Part shown: piece after piece, positions 27,398 through 38,028 of the stretch
How the letters are laid out: every line of letters begins with the position of its first letter
How positions within the stretch are numbered: the stretch's first letter is position 1
Source: Acidobacteriota bacterium
GTDB taxonomy: Bacteria; Acidobacteriota; Terriglobia; Terriglobales; Acidobacteriaceae
Length of the DNA: 64,000 nucleotides
Direction of reading: 5' to 3'
NCBI GenBank assembly: GCA_013289765.1
Contig: JABCZI010000008.1
Span: forward strand, 62,001-126,000
Notes under the pieces: generated by a model
What the model was told of the DNA's origin: nothing
The model's database searches: none
Seen by the model: only the letters and a program-made list of their open reading frames with translations
Made by a program: the position numbers and the translations under genes

Positions 27398-27838
27398 TGG
27401 CTATCGAATAAATAAATTCTTAAGATTTCCTTTGGCGATTCCACGAGACTTTTCAGAGCCCAGAACGCTAGGTTTGCTGCCGCAGTCCTGCGAAAAATTA
27501 AAAGTCCCCTTGGGGAAAGAATTATAGCGCAGTTGGGGATGAGACAGGATCTGCAGATCATACGACATTCCATATTTTTATACTCAAAGGATTCGGGGTT
27601 TCGAACAACGCGCGTTTGCTGCCGTTCCATATTGGGAGAAGGTGATCTCAGGATTTCCGCGAAGGCAAACTGGCGGAAACATCCGGTGAACTCCTTCCCA
27701 GCTGCCCGCGTGGGTACTAAATTGATTGCAGTGGCATAAGAGTCTCCGATACGCGAACCAAAGGTCTTATCCGGATATTCCGGCCATTTCATGAAGTGCG
27801 AGTTTCGCTGTGGAATCCGTAAAGGAAATCGAGGGGGA
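27398..27838. other. Divergent intergenic region, regulator / TonB receptor
   Basis: The 441-bp control region between the winged-helix regulator and the receptor. A short inverted repeat TCCCC-TT-GGGGA sits at 27505-27516. Reading frames in it lack protein-like content. GAGGGGGA at 27831-27838 is the ribosome-binding site of the receptor. Confidence 0.45.
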
Positions 27839-30800
27839 ATGATCGTACGCAATCGAAGTTGGGAAAATCCTGCCAGAACGCTGGTTGCATTCTTGGCGCC
27901 GATCCTTTTTATTGTACTGCTAACCCCGAGCGTCCACGCCCAAGTCTCCGGCGCCACGCTCAACGGCACTGTGACTGATTCCTCGGGCGCCGCCCTCGCC
28001 AATGTACAAGTCTCGATTAAAAACGAAGACACGGGCGAAGTCCGTACGGTCACGGTCGATTCGGCAGGATTTTATGCCGCGCCAAACCTCTTGCCGGGAA
28101 AGTATGACGTTTCCGCCGCGGCTGCGGGATTCTCGACCACGGTTCAGAACGGCATTACCTTAACCGTCGGTGCCCAGCAACTTCTCAATATCAAAATGCG
28201 GGTTGGCCAAGTCACTCAAACCGTCGAAGTGCAAGAACAAGCCCCGTCCGTCGATCTCGCTACCTCTACCATCGGCGGCGTTATCGGCCGAGAGGCTGTG
28301 GTGCAACTCCCCTTGAACGGCCGCGACTGGACCTCCCTCGCTACTCTCGAACCCGGAGTAGACTCCGTCGGTTCCATTCAGGCGAATACCGGCGGACCGG
28401 ACCGCGCGCGCCGTGGTTACGGAGTGCAGATGACGATCTCCGGTACGCGCCCGACGCAGAACAATTACCGCATCGACGGTATTAGCGTGAACGACTATAC
28501 CAATGGTGGTCCAGGCAGCGTCGAAGGCTCTACGCTTGGGGTCGACGCCGTTCAGGAATTTTCCGTCCTGACCAGCAACTATTCCGCGGAGTACGGGCGC
28601 ACCTCCGGAGGCGTCGTCAATGCCTTGACCAAATCAGGCACCAACGCTTTCCATGGCGACGTATATGAATTTCTGAGAAATAGCGCGCTCGACGCCAGAA
28701 ATTACTTCGATCCGTCGCAAATCCCAGCTTTCCGCCGCAATCAATTTGGAGCAGCCTTAGGCGGCCCGATCGTGAAGGACCGCACGTTTTTCTTCGTCGA
28801 TTACGAGGGGCTCCGTCAGAATCAAGGCATCACTTCCCAGGCAATTGTCCCTTCGGCCGCCGCGCGCCAGGGAATCCTGTGTTCGCTCTGTCCGACGCAG
28901 ACACAAGTGACTGGTGCGGCCAACCCCGATCCGGCCACTGGAATCGACAAGGCTGTCCTGCCCTACCTCGCCCTGTGGGGATTGCCCAATGCCGGCCTTA
29001 TCGGCAACGGAGATCAAGGCACGTACTCGTTTACTGCTCCGCATATCACCACGGAAAACTTTGGCACGGCCCGGCTGGACCACAAGTTTACCGACAAGGA
29101 CAGCATCTTCGGAAGCTACCAGTACGACTTTGCGACCGCGACCCAGCCTGACCCGGCGAACGACGTTCTGGTTGGCAACTCAACCGGCAGAGCCTATGTT
29201 GCCCTGGAAGAAACTCACATTTTCAGTTCGTCGGTAATCAATTCCGCCCGCTTCGGATTAAACCGGTCTCTTCATACTGCGCAAGGCATGAAGGCCATCA
29301 ATCCGCTCGCCGCAAATCTGAATCTGGGCGAGAGCCCGGGCGCTGACAATCCCCAGATCGATGTATCGGGCTTCGTATCGATTCAGCCGGGATTGAACCA
29401 GATCGAGCGCCTGGATTTCTACGAGAATTCCTACCAAGGGTACGACGACCTCTTCTGGACGCATGGAATTCACAGCTTGAAAATGGGCTTTGCTGTGGAA
29501 CGAGTACAGCTCAACGCGTTTGATCCCGCCCCCGCCGGCGAAATCGCCTTTGGCTCGCTGGCCGATTCAACGAGTAACGGGTTTTTTACGAACAACCCAA
29601 TCTTTCTCGCTGCTCCGCTGCCCAGTGCCCCATTCATTCATTTCAACTTCCGCTCAAGTATTTTCGGCGGTTATATTCAAGATGACGTCCGCTTGCGTCC
29701 AACTCTGACGTTGAATCTCGGAGTGCGCTATGAGATGTCAACGGTTCCCTCCGAAGCCCACGGTCACCTGTCGGCGCTGCACAGTCCCTTCGGCCAGACT
29801 TTTGCCGATACGATCGTCGGTAAGAGTGTATTTCAGAATCCGACGTATAGAAACTTCGAGCCTCGGATCGGCTTTGCGTGGGATCCCTTCCGCAATGGCA
29901 AAACGTCAGTCCGTGGCGGATTCGCTATGTTCGATGTTCTTCCCCTTCCCTACCTGCTGGGACAATTTGCCACCAATACGGCTCCCTTCACCGAGAACGG
30001 CACAATCACAAGTCTCGGGCAGGGGACCTTCCTTACCCCCGCGTTCGATGCACTGGCTGCCCAAGCCGCTAATAATCTTGGCCTGCGCATCCCCTATATT
30101 CAGCCCAATCCCAAACGCGATTACCTGATGCAATGGAACCTGAATATCCAGCACGAGTTGGCGTCAAATCTCACGGCAAGCGTGGCCTACGTGGGATCCC
30201 GCGGTGTGCACATGATATTCCGGGCTGACGATATCAATTCCACGCAGCCCCTCAACGGCTCGAATCCGCCTTATCTATGGCCAGTTCCGGGAACCGGTAC
30301 TGTGATTAGCCCCTCGATCGGTCGAATGGATACCTTGCAGTGGAACAACGATTCCTACTTCGACGGCCTGGAGGTGCAAATTGAAAAGAGAATGACCCAC
30401 GGCTTCCAGGTCCAGGGCAGCTATACCTGGAGCAGGGCAATCGACGGTGGCGACGGCTCCATCGCCAGCGACTCCTTCGTCAATTCAATTCCGGCACTCT
30501 TTTACTTTCTTCCCAAGTATCGTCGCGCCCCTGCCGACTTCAACATCACACACAATTTGACTATGAATTTTCTGTGGAGTGTCCCCACGTCCGGTTCCTT
30601 ACAAGGCCCTCTAGCGTGGGCGGCAAAGGGATGGCAGTTGGGTGGCATCATGCAGATAAAGACCGGAATTCCGTTCACTCCTCTGATTGGCGGAGATCCA
30701 CTTGGATTGGGTAGCTCGGCTCCGTTCGGCTATCCCGACCGTCTGACCGGATCCGGTTGTTCGGCTCCAGTCAATCCTCGCAATCCCAACGGCTACATCA

Positions 30801-31174
30801 AAGTAAATTGCTTCTCTCTGCCGGTCGCAACTCCGGCGATCGCGGCGAACTGTGCTCCGTTCTCAGGCGACGGCAATCCCATCCAGGGCACTTGCGCCAA
30901 TCTGCTCGGCAATAGTGGAAGAAACTCAGTGTATGGCCCCGGCCTGGTCGACTTCGACTTTTCCGTGGTCAAAGACACCAAGGTTTTTGAACGCCTGAAC
31001 GTGCAGTTCCGCGCCGAGATTTTTAACCTTTTCAATCGTGCGAACTTCAACCCCCCGCTGGCCAACAACACGATATTCGACCAGGGTGGAGTTCCGAACC
31101 CTGCTGCGGGCGTTCTTGATTCCACGTCAACCAGCAGCCGGGAAGTTCAGTTCGCCTTGAAGCTTATTTTCTAA
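27839..31174 (+). CDS. TonB-dependent receptor with carboxypeptidase-regulatory-like N-domain
   Basis: A 1111-residue outer-membrane receptor of the large acidobacterial Oar-like type. A signal peptide ends at HAQVSG. Residues ~36-120 form the carboxypeptidase-regulatory-like Ig domain (LNGTVTDSSGAALANVQV, LPGKYDVSA). The plug domain carries LPLNGRDWTSLATLEPGV and YRIDGISVND, and a long beta-barrel follows, ending in the C-terminal aromatic F. Such receptors import large or scarce nutrients using TonB energy; ligand unknown. The frame starts at 27791, but ATG 27839 is directly preceded by GAGGGGGA. It precedes the aldehyde dehydrogenase by 94 bp in the same direction, so its ligand may feed the catabolic block. 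Confidence 0.93.
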   Translation: MIVRNRSWENPARTLVAFLAPILFIVLLTPSVHAQVSGATLNGTVTDSSGAALANVQVSIKNEDTGEVRTVTVDSAGFYAAPNLLPGKYDVSAAAAGFSTTVQNGITLTVGAQQLLNIKMRVGQVTQTVEVQEQAPSVDLATSTIGGVIGREAVVQLPLNGRDWTSLATLEPGVDSVGSIQANTGGPDRARRGYGVQMTISGTRPTQNNYRIDGISVNDYTNGGPGSVEGSTLGVDAVQEFSVLTSNYSAEYGRTSGGVVNALTKSGTNAFHGDVYEFLRNSALDARNYFDPSQIPAFRRNQFGAALGGPIVKDRTFFFVDYEGLRQNQGITSQAIVPSAAARQGILCSLCPTQTQVTGAANPDPATGIDKAVLPYLALWGLPNAGLIGNGDQGTYSFTAPHITTENFGTARLDHKFTDKDSIFGSYQYDFATATQPDPANDVLVGNSTGRAYVALEETHIFSSSVINSARFGLNRSLHTAQGMKAINPLAANLNLGESPGADNPQIDVSGFVSIQPGLNQIERLDFYENSYQGYDDLFWTHGIHSLKMGFAVERVQLNAFDPAPAGEIAFGSLADSTSNGFFTNNPIFLAAPLPSAPFIHFNFRSSIFGGYIQDDVRLRPTLTLNLGVRYEMSTVPSEAHGHLSALHSPFGQTFADTIVGKSVFQNPTYRNFEPRIGFAWDPFRNGKTSVRGGFAMFDVLPLPYLLGQFATNTAPFTENGTITSLGQGTFLTPAFDALAAQAANNLGLRIPYIQPNPKRDYLMQWNLNIQHELASNLTASVAYVGSRGVHMIFRADDINSTQPLNGSNPPYLWPVPGTGTVISPSIGRMDTLQWNNDSYFDGLEVQIEKRMTHGFQVQGSYTWSRAIDGGDGSIASDSFVNSIPALFYFLPKYRRAPADFNITHNLTMNFLWSVPTSGSLQGPLAWAAKGWQLGGIMQIKTGIPFTPLIGGDPLGLGSSAPFGYPDRLTGSGCSAPVNPRNPNGYIKVNCFSLPVATPAIAANCAPFSGDGNPIQGTCANLLGNSGRNSVYGPGLVDFDFSVVKDTKVFERLNVQFRAEIFNLFNRANFNPPLANNTIFDQGGVPNPAAGVLDSTSTSSREVQFALKLIF

Positions 31175-31268
31175 CAGCGCAACCTCAGCGGGGGCACTCA
31201 CGCAAGCAGTCGCGCGATGTGTCTCCGCTTTAACGACCTAGAACCGTAATAATAATCAGGAGTTGGGA

Positions 31269-32762
31269 ATGTCGACAGTTGCGGGTGTGCATCCGATACC
31301 GTTCCTCATCGGAGGAGAATGGATTCAGGACAAGTCATCTTTTATAACGCATATCAATCCCGCGACCGGCGAGGTCAACTACGAGATTTGTGCCGGAACC
31401 GAAGCCCACATTGACTTAGCCGTGCGCACCGCTCACAAAGCTGCCAGCCAGCCCGCGTGGCGCAATATGCTGCCGCACAATCGGGCGCAAATCCTGAATA
31501 AAATTGCCGACCTGATGCTCGAGCGTTCCGACCTGCTCGCCCGCTGTCAGATGCTCGAGAACGGTAAAGTCTGGAAGGAATGCAAGAATCAAGTCATCAA
31601 CGGCGCCGCCACTTTCCGCTTCTGCGCTGCCGCGATCGAAACCCTCGGTTCTGAGATCACGCCTCCCCGCGGCAATTATCTGAGCATGACGGTTTACGAG
31701 CCCTGGGGCGTTGTCGCGGCGATCACTCCGTGGAACTCGCCCATCACTCTGACCTGTAACAAAATCGCAGCGGCATTAGCCGCGGGCAATGGCATTGTCC
31801 TCAAGCCCGCCTCGTTCACGCCAACCTCTGGCATCGAACTGGGACGGATTGCTTTGGACGCCGGTGTTCCCCCAGGTGTACTGAACGTTGTACCAGGGGC
31901 TGGAAGCAAGATCGGCGACGCGCTGGTCACCCACCCCCTGGTACGCATGGTCTCGTTTACTGGAGGCACCGAGGTCGGTCGAAGAATTTCAGAACTGTGC
32001 GGCAAGAAAATCATACCCGCTGTGCTGGAACTCGGTGGAAAGTCCCCCCACATCATTTTCGCGGATGCAAATCTTAAAGCAGCGGCGGATGCCGCGACCG
32101 TGGCCATTTTCGAAGGAACCGGTCAATCGTGCACCGCGGGATCGCGTCTCTTCGTGGAGCGCAAGGTCTACGACGAAATGATCGCCATGATCATCGAACG
32201 AGCCCGTGCCCTGCGCGTCGATCTGCCCGACGCCCCCGGTGCGCAGCTTGGACCCAGCGCCAGCTTCTCCCAACGAGAGTACATCGAGAAGATGGTCGAA
32301 GGCGCGCGTAAAGAAGGAGCTGAAATCCTGATCGGAGGCGCCCGCCCCACCGAGCGGCATCTGGCAAAAGGTGCATTCTATCTGCCAACCATTGTGGCCG
32401 GCATCACCAACAAATCTCCCATCGCTCAGCAGGAGATTTTCGGCCCTGTGCTTTGTGCCATGCCATTCGACAACGAGGACGATCTTATTCAACAGGCGAA
32501 TGACACCATGTTCGGTCTGGCCTCCGGCATCTGGACTGCGGATTACAAACGTGCCTGGCGCGTGGCCCGGGCCCTGGAAGCAGGCATGGTCTGGATCAAC
32601 ACTTATAAACAGTTCTCCACTGCAGCTCCGTTTGGCGGTTTCAAAGAGAGTGGACTCGGCCGCGAGAAGGGACTGCAGGGAATCAGAACCTATCAGCAGG
32701 TCAAGACGATGTTCTGGAGCATGTCCGACACCTTCGATGGCGGCTTCAGTATCGCGAAATAG
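31269..32762 (+). CDS. NAD(P)-dependent aldehyde dehydrogenase
   Basis: A 497-residue ALDH-superfamily enzyme oxidising an aldehyde to a carboxylic acid. General base E254 is in LELGGKSP and catalytic C288 in GTGQSCTAGSR. The cofactor region TPWNSP and the C-terminal FGGFKESGLGREKG are present. AGGAG lies six bases before ATG 31269. It is followed after 40 bp by a thiamine-diphosphate enzyme, which suggests that a 2-oxo acid is decarboxylated to an aldehyde and then oxidised here. The aldehyde itself cannot be named from sequence. Confidence 0.94.
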   Translation: MSTVAGVHPIPFLIGGEWIQDKSSFITHINPATGEVNYEICAGTEAHIDLAVRTAHKAASQPAWRNMLPHNRAQILNKIADLMLERSDLLARCQMLENGKVWKECKNQVINGAATFRFCAAAIETLGSEITPPRGNYLSMTVYEPWGVVAAITPWNSPITLTCNKIAAALAAGNGIVLKPASFTPTSGIELGRIALDAGVPPGVLNVVPGAGSKIGDALVTHPLVRMVSFTGGTEVGRRISELCGKKIIPAVLELGGKSPHIIFADANLKAAADAATVAIFEGTGQSCTAGSRLFVERKVYDEMIAMIIERARALRVDLPDAPGAQLGPSASFSQREYIEKMVEGARKEGAEILIGGARPTERHLAKGAFYLPTIVAGITNKSPIAQQEIFGPVLCAMPFDNEDDLIQQANDTMFGLASGIWTADYKRAWRVARALEAGMVWINTYKQFSTAAPFGGFKESGLGREKGLQGIRTYQQVKTMFWSMSDTFDGGFSIAK

Positions 32763-32802
32763 TTTTCAAGGAAATAAGCGAACTAATAGAAGAGGAATTT
32801 GT

Positions 32803-34617
32803 ATGCCGAAGAGCGAAGTACAATCCGCAGGCGTGAAGCAAGCCTCCAAGGGAGCCGCTTACATCGCGGACTTTCTTGTGCAACAGAAAGTCCCGTATCT
32901 GTTCGGAGTCTGCGGTCACGGCATTCTCGGATTGCTCGATGGATTATTCGACCGGCAGGAGGACATCAAGACCATTTCCGTGCACCACGAGGCGGTAGCC
33001 GGCTTCATGGCGGAGGCGTATTTTCGAATTACCCAAAAGCCAGTCGCCACCTATACCTCGTGCGGCCCCGGCTCGGCGAACCTTATCCTTGCCATCGCAG
33101 CCGCTTTCGCCGATTCCTCGGCGATGCTCAACATCACCGGCAACGTTCCCACCGGACAGTGGAACCGCGGGCCGTTTCAAGAGACCGGAAAATATTTCCA
33201 GGGAGATTTCGTCAACGTTCTCCGCCCCTACGTCAAGCGCAGCTTTCAACCAACCCGGGCTGACATGCTGCCACTCGCACTACGCCAGGCTTTCGCGTTG
33301 ATGACCAACGGCCGGCCGGGACCGGTGCATATTGATGTGCCCCTCAACGTATTTGTGGAGCCCGTCGAAGAGCATGTCTCGCAACCCGACAATCACTGGC
33401 CTCTTACGGAATGGTCGCGCCCCGCAGCCGATCCCGCATCGGTGGACGAAGCGATTCGTCTGCTGCACCGTGCCGCGCGTCCTGTAATCGTCGTCGGACA
33501 CGGAGTCGAGCTCAGCGGCGCCGAACCGGAACTACTCATGCTCGCCGAGAAGCTGCGCATTCCAGTTGCGACGACTCCATTTGGAAAAGGCGTCTTCGAT
33601 CCGCGCCACGCATTAAGCCTGGGACCAACCGGCCGCAACGGTTCCTACATGGCCAATGCAGCATGCCGCAACGCCGACGTGATCCTGGCTCTCGGTACGC
33701 GCTTCGATGATCGTGCGACCAGCGCATGGCTTCCCGGTTTCACCTATAACATCCCGCAGAGCAAACTGATTCACGTGGATATCGATCCCACCGAGATCGG
33801 CCGCAACTTCCGCCCCGAGATCGGGATTATCGCCGATGCAAAACTCTTCCTGCAGCAGCTTCTCGCTGCCCGCGGCGGCGACGCCGATAGCGGCCGCAGC
33901 GCCTGGCTCGAACGCATCGATGGATGGCGCAAGCGATGGGCAGCCGCTACCACCCCGCCTCGAACCTCCGACGCCGTTCCGATTCGTCCCGAGCGAGCCG
34001 TTGCCGAGTTGCGCAAGGCGGTCCCGGCCGATGGCATCGTCCTCGCCGATGTCGGCATTCATCACAACTGGCTCGTCGCCGAGTGGGAAGCCTGGAAGAC
34101 TCGTACCTTCCTTCAGACCTGGGGTTTTGCCTCCATGGGATTCGCCGTCGCTGGCGCTCTCGGCGCCAAACTCGCCGCACCCGATAAGCCGGTCGTCTCT
34201 CTCTGCGGAGACGGCGCTTTCATGATGAACGCCAGCGCCGTGCTCACCGCCGTTGAGTATGAGATTCCCGTCGTCTGGCTGGTTTGGAATAACTTCGGCT
34301 ATTGCGCTATTCGCGATCAACAGCGCGGCTACTTCGGCAGCGATCGCGAGATTGCGACCAGCTTTACTGACGTCAACGGAAAACTTTACTCCGCCGATTA
34401 CGCGATGATGGCCAGATCCATGGGTGCCGAAGGAGTAACCGTCGAGAAGCCCGCTGATCTCGGCCCGCAACTCGAAGCGGCCATTGCTTCCGGACGGCCC
34501 ACCGTTCTCGATGTTCGTATCGATCGCGAAATCCGCCCACTTGCAACCGGCAGTTGGGATCTTCCGCCGATCCCCCATCCCATGCCGAACTTTGGCTGGG
34601 GAGAAGACGAGGGATGA
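32803..34617 (+). CDS. Thiamine-diphosphate-dependent enzyme (acetolactate synthase-like)
   Basis: A 604-residue enzyme of the acetolactate synthase / decarboxylase superfamily. Glutamate E63 in HHEAVAGFMAEAY activates ThDP. The ThDP/Mg motif starts at LCGDGAFMMNAS and ends at VWNNFGY about 28 residues later. The middle domain contains RPVIVVGHGVELSG. It lacks a nearby small regulatory subunit and differs from IlvB in its N-terminus, so it is more likely a catabolic 2-oxo acid decarboxylase or carboligase. Its place between an aldehyde dehydrogenase and organic-anion transporters supports that reading. The ATG at 32803 follows AGAGGA. A longer frame upstream overlaps ALDH and is discarded. 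Confidence 0.9.
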   Translation: MPKSEVQSAGVKQASKGAAYIADFLVQQKVPYLFGVCGHGILGLLDGLFDRQEDIKTISVHHEAVAGFMAEAYFRITQKPVATYTSCGPGSANLILAIAAAFADSSAMLNITGNVPTGQWNRGPFQETGKYFQGDFVNVLRPYVKRSFQPTRADMLPLALRQAFALMTNGRPGPVHIDVPLNVFVEPVEEHVSQPDNHWPLTEWSRPAADPASVDEAIRLLHRAARPVIVVGHGVELSGAEPELLMLAEKLRIPVATTPFGKGVFDPRHALSLGPTGRNGSYMANAACRNADVILALGTRFDDRATSAWLPGFTYNIPQSKLIHVDIDPTEIGRNFRPEIGIIADAKLFLQQLLAARGGDADSGRSAWLERIDGWRKRWAAATTPPRTSDAVPIRPERAVAELRKAVPADGIVLADVGIHHNWLVAEWEAWKTRTFLQTWGFASMGFAVAGALGAKLAAPDKPVVSLCGDGAFMMNASAVLTAVEYEIPVVWLVWNNFGYCAIRDQQRGYFGSDREIATSFTDVNGKLYSADYAMMARSMGAEGVTVEKPADLGPQLEAAIASGRPTVLDVRIDREIRPLATGSWDLPPIPHPMPNFGWGEDEG

Positions 34618-34746
34618 GGGGAAACCGGCAATCGTCGGTTCATGGTCTCGCTCCTATTGTCCGGCATTCCCCTCTCAACCTCTCGCAAAGCGAGGCATGA
34701 GGAGCAGTCCGGAACTCGTCGAGAGCCTATGACAACAGGACCGATC

Positions 34747-36063
34747 ATGGACGTTGCAGCTTCGCCCGCGGACCAAGCCGCAATCGTCGAAGGCGGTTCC
34801 CTGTGGTCGGGGAAGCGCTTATTTATCGCCGCCCTGTTGTTTCTTAACCTCTTTATTAATTTCATGCACCGAATTAACTTATCGGTGGCCGCGCCCGCAA
34901 TCGCTCGCGATTTCAGGTGGGATGCAGGCAAGATGGGTCTGCTTTTTTCTTCCTATCAATGGACCTATTGCCTTTTTCTTTTGCTGTGGGGATGGCTCGC
35001 CGATCGAGCCAGCACTCGCATGGTGAACGGATTATCGGTCGCCATCTGGTCGGTGGCGGGAATGCTCACCGGCGTAGCCGCAACTTTCGGAAGCATGCTT
35101 GCGACGCGGTTGGCACTGGGCGCCGGCGAAGCGGCTTCCTTCCCGACTTCTGGAAAAGTTATCCGCCAGTGGTTTCCCGCGAAAGAACGCGGGCTTGCTA
35201 CCGCCATTTTCAATGCCGGAAGTTTCGCGGGCCCTGCATTCTCCGCGCCTCTCGTGGCATGGCTGCTGCTGAAAGAGGGATGGCGAGTCTCATTCATGAT
35301 CACCGGCTCTCTGGGATTTGTCTGGGTGATTTTGTGGTTGAAATTCTTTCGCCCTCCCTCCGACTGCTCCTGGCTGCCGGAGGAAGAACGAAAATACATT
35401 CTTGCTCAAACAGATTCCCGGGCAAAAGTTACGCCGCCTGAGGGCACCCTGCTTCGCCTCATGGGCCGCAGGACGATGTGGGGACTGTTCCTTACTCAGG
35501 GCTGCTGCGCCTACACCATGCTGCTGTTTCTTTTTTGGCTGCCTTCCTATCTCGTGCAATCGCGCCACATGTCTTTAGTGAAAGCCAGCTGGTTTACTTC
35601 CATTCCCTATGTCGTGGCAGTGATCTTGGGATTGCTAATCGGAAAACTCAGTGATGCCGTTCTCACCCGCGAATCCATCAGGCAAGGCAAGCGCCGCACG
35701 TTGCTGATTGTTTTCATCTTGTTGTCTTGCACGGTCCTATTGATCAACGTGGTGGCGAACGAATTACTCTTGCTACTGCTGATTTCAATCTCGCTGGCAT
35801 GCATCTCTAGCGCCCTCTCGTTGAACATTACCCTCACCAACGATTTGGTTTGGAACCCTGAAATGGTCGGCGTAGCGATGGGTTTCCTCATGCTGGGCGG
35901 AAACATCTTCGGATCTCTCGTGCCCATTGCAACGGGATACATCGTGAAATGGACCGGCTCTTTCGACCTTGCGTTTTATTTGGCGGGATTTTTGTTATTC
36001 GCCTCAGCCCTGATTTGTTTTACCATGACGCGCCAGCCGCTTAGCTTTGAAGAAAGCATATGA
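34747..36063 (+). CDS. MFS transporter, anion:cation symporter-like
   Basis: A 438-residue twelve-helix Major Facilitator. The N-terminal FLNLFINFMHRINLSVAAPAIA and the TM4 region GAGEAASFPTSGKVIRQWFPAKERG match the anion:cation symporter group (glucarate, hexuronate, tartrate and phthalate importers). The TM2-3 loop GWLADRASTRMVNG fits the MFS signature. The start is uncertain: ATG 34747 has AGGA six bases upstream, ATG 34729 is also possible. It ends overlapping the VOC protein by 4 bp (ATGA), so the two are coupled. It probably imports an organic anion used by the ALDH/ThDP pair. Confidence 0.9.
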   Translation: MDVAASPADQAAIVEGGSLWSGKRLFIAALLFLNLFINFMHRINLSVAAPAIARDFRWDAGKMGLLFSSYQWTYCLFLLLWGWLADRASTRMVNGLSVAIWSVAGMLTGVAATFGSMLATRLALGAGEAASFPTSGKVIRQWFPAKERGLATAIFNAGSFAGPAFSAPLVAWLLLKEGWRVSFMITGSLGFVWVILWLKFFRPPSDCSWLPEEERKYILAQTDSRAKVTPPEGTLLRLMGRRTMWGLFLTQGCCAYTMLLFLFWLPSYLVQSRHMSLVKASWFTSIPYVVAVILGLLIGKLSDAVLTRESIRQGKRRTLLIVFILLSCTVLLINVVANELLLLLLISISLACISSALSLNITLTNDLVWNPEMVGVAMGFLMLGGNIFGSLVPIATGYIVKWTGSFDLAFYLAGFLLFASALICFTMTRQPLSFEESI

Positions 36064-36575
36064 ACAATCGCCCTGAACAACCCTGGTCTCTAAAAATGGT
36101 CGCTCCTCTGGAGCCGGGCATCGTGTGCATTGATATCGACCGCATGCTCCAGTTTTATACAGAGGTTGTGGGACTCAAGTTTGCAACCGACGCGGAAGCG
36201 TCCCCGGAGATGAGCGCTGAGTTTGGAACTGGACCGCACGGCTTTAGGATCATTCGCCTGCAAACCCCGTACGGAGAAAGAATAAAGCTGATTCAACCCA
36301 AGCAAACTGTCCTCCAGCAGAATCCGGTCCCCGAATGGGTTTTTGAACGGCAGGGCATTACCTATATCACCTTTGTCATCGCTCAGGTCCAGGAAGTCGC
36401 GCTGCGGTTGAAAAAGTTTGGAGTCGAGGTGATGAGTAAAGATCCGGTCGAGATTCGCAAGGGCATCACCGCTATCTTTGCGAAAGATCCGGAAGGGAAC
36501 TTCCTGGAATTCGTCGAATATGCGGATCTCGCATCTTATCGCCCCGACCTTTTTAAATGGCGTCAATTTTTCTAG
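36060..36575 (+). CDS. VOC (glyoxalase/dioxygenase) family protein
   Basis: A 171-residue protein with two beta-alpha-beta-beta-beta units of the vicinal-oxygen-chelate fold (MLQFYTEVVGLKFATDAEA and ITYITFVIAQVQEVALRLKKFGVEV, ending with KDPEGNFLEFVEY). The final GNFLEFVE carries the usual C-terminal metal-ligand glutamate. Possible roles are glyoxalase, ring-cleavage or epimerase chemistry. Translational coupling to the MFS transporter suggests it acts on the imported compound. No closer assignment can be made. Confidence 0.82.
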   Translation: MNNRPEQPWSLKMVAPLEPGIVCIDIDRMLQFYTEVVGLKFATDAEASPEMSAEFGTGPHGFRIIRLQTPYGERIKLIQPKQTVLQQNPVPEWVFERQGITYITFVIAQVQEVALRLKKFGVEVMSKDPVEIRKGITAIFAKDPEGNFLEFVEYADLASYRPDLFKWRQFF

Positions 36576-36644
36576 GGCGGAACAAATTTACTTGGAATCC
36601 ACGCGCAAACCGGACCTTTTTGAGGGATCGCTTTACCACTGAAA

Positions 36645-37955
36645 ATGACCACTGAAAATTACACCGAACCATCTTCCGCCTCTCTTCCGCCGCCACCAAC
36701 CGACTCCAGAGGCAAGCCGTTTTATGCCAGCTTGTGGTTCCAGGTGCTGGTGGCCATGGTGCTGGCAGTAGCGTTCGGCCATTTCAGTCCGACTCGCGCA
36801 ATCGCCATGAAGCCTCTTGGGGACGCCTTCATCCGGCTGATCTCGATGGTGATCACGCTGGTTATTTTTTGCACCGTGGTTTCCGGCATTGCTGGCATGG
36901 AGGACATGCGCAAGGTTGGACGCGTCGGCGGCAAGGCGCTCTTGTATTTCGAAATTGTTTCCACGCTGGCGCTGGTGGTCGGGTTGGTGGTGGGAAATCT
37001 GGTTCAGACGGGCCGGGGCTTCAACGCCAATCCCGCCACTCTCGACGCACATGAAGTTTCCGCCTACGCCGGTCAGGCCAAGGCCCAAAGTCTCACCGAT
37101 TTCCTGATGCACATCATTCCCACCACTGTGGTGGATGCCTTCGCCAAAGGCGACATCCTCGAAGTTCTCTTCGTGGCTCTCCTGTTCGGGTTCGCGATGT
37201 CAGCCATGGGCCGGCGGTGCAAGCCGCTGTTGGATCTGATCGAGGCCTTGATGCAAGCCGTATTTCGAGTTGTGGGAATCGTGATGAAATTTGCTCCCAT
37301 CGGCGCCTTCGGGGCGATGGCTTTCACCGTGGGAAAATACGGCATCGCTTCGCTCGGTCCATTGGCCAAGCTGATTGGGACCTTTTATATAACCTGCATT
37401 CTTTTCGTTCTAATCGTGATGGGAGGAGTGGCCCGCGTTGCCGGATTCAACATCGTCAAATTGTTGGTCTATCTAAAAGAAGAAATCCTCGTAGTGCTGG
37501 CTACTAGTTCGTCGGAGACCGCGCTGCCCACCCTGATGGAAAAATTGGAAAGGCTGGGTTGCTCGAAATCGCTCGTCGGTCTTGTGGTGCCCACCGGATA
37601 CACTTTCAACACCGACGGCACCAGCATCTATATGACCCTGGCCGCACTCTTTGTTGCGCAAGCCACGAACATTCACTTGAGCCTGACCCAACAACTCACA
37701 ATTTTAGGTGTGGCAGTTCTTACCTCAAAGGGCGCGAGCGGCGTGCAGGGCGCGGCTTTTATCGCACTCGTGGGAACGCTTATGGTAATTCCGGGCATCC
37801 CGGTTGCCGGCATGGCTCTGATTCTTGGCATCGACCGTTTCATGAGTATGTTCCGCGCGTTGGTTAATATGATCGGCAACGGAGTTGCCACACTCGTCGT
37901 GGCTCGTTGGGAGCATGAACTTGACCGCGAGACATTGCAGCGAAACCTGGCATGA
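36645..37955 (+). CDS. dctA: Dicarboxylate/amino acid:cation symporter (DctA/GltP family)
   Basis: A 436-residue secondary transporter with eight membrane helices and two re-entrant hairpins. The serine-rich HP1 motif is [17 protein letters not shown], and the TM7 motif is [23 protein letters not shown], both hallmarks of DAACS proteins. The short form and the sequence around SSSETALP favour C4-dicarboxylate uptake (DctA) over glutamate. An N-terminal Pro-rich cytoplasmic tail (PPPPT) is unusual. Lies 69 bp after the VOC gene in the same direction, likely one operon. Confidence 0.87.
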   Translation: MTTENYTEPSSASLPPPPTDSRGKPFYASLWFQVLVAMVLAVAFGHFSPTRAIAMKPLGDAFIRLISMVITLVIFCTVVSGIAGMEDMRKVGRVGGKALLYFEIVSTLALVVGLVVGNLVQTGRGFNANPATLDAHEVSAYAGQAKAQSLTDFLMHIIPTTVVDAFAKGDILEVLFVALLFGFAMSAMGRRCKPLLDLIEALMQAVFRVVGIVMKFAPIGAFGAMAFTVGKYGIASLGPLAKLIGTFYITCILFVLIVMGGVARVAGFNIVKLLVYLKEEILVVLATSSSETALPTLMEKLERLGCSKSLVGLVVPTGYTFNTDGTSIYMTLAALFVAQATNIHLSLTQQLTILGVAVLTSKGASGVQGAAFIALVGTLMVIPGIPVAGMALILGIDRFMSMFRALVNMIGNGVATLVVARWEHELDRETLQRNLA

Positions 37956-38028
37956 TCCGGCCGCATCGCGCATAAACAAAGCGCGCATAAATAAACTGGC
38001 CGGCAGATCAATAAAGTGAGACCCACGT

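Noticed and set aside
33613-34578. Minus-strand open frame of 321 codons
   Set aside because: Antisense to the ThDP enzyme, without motifs.
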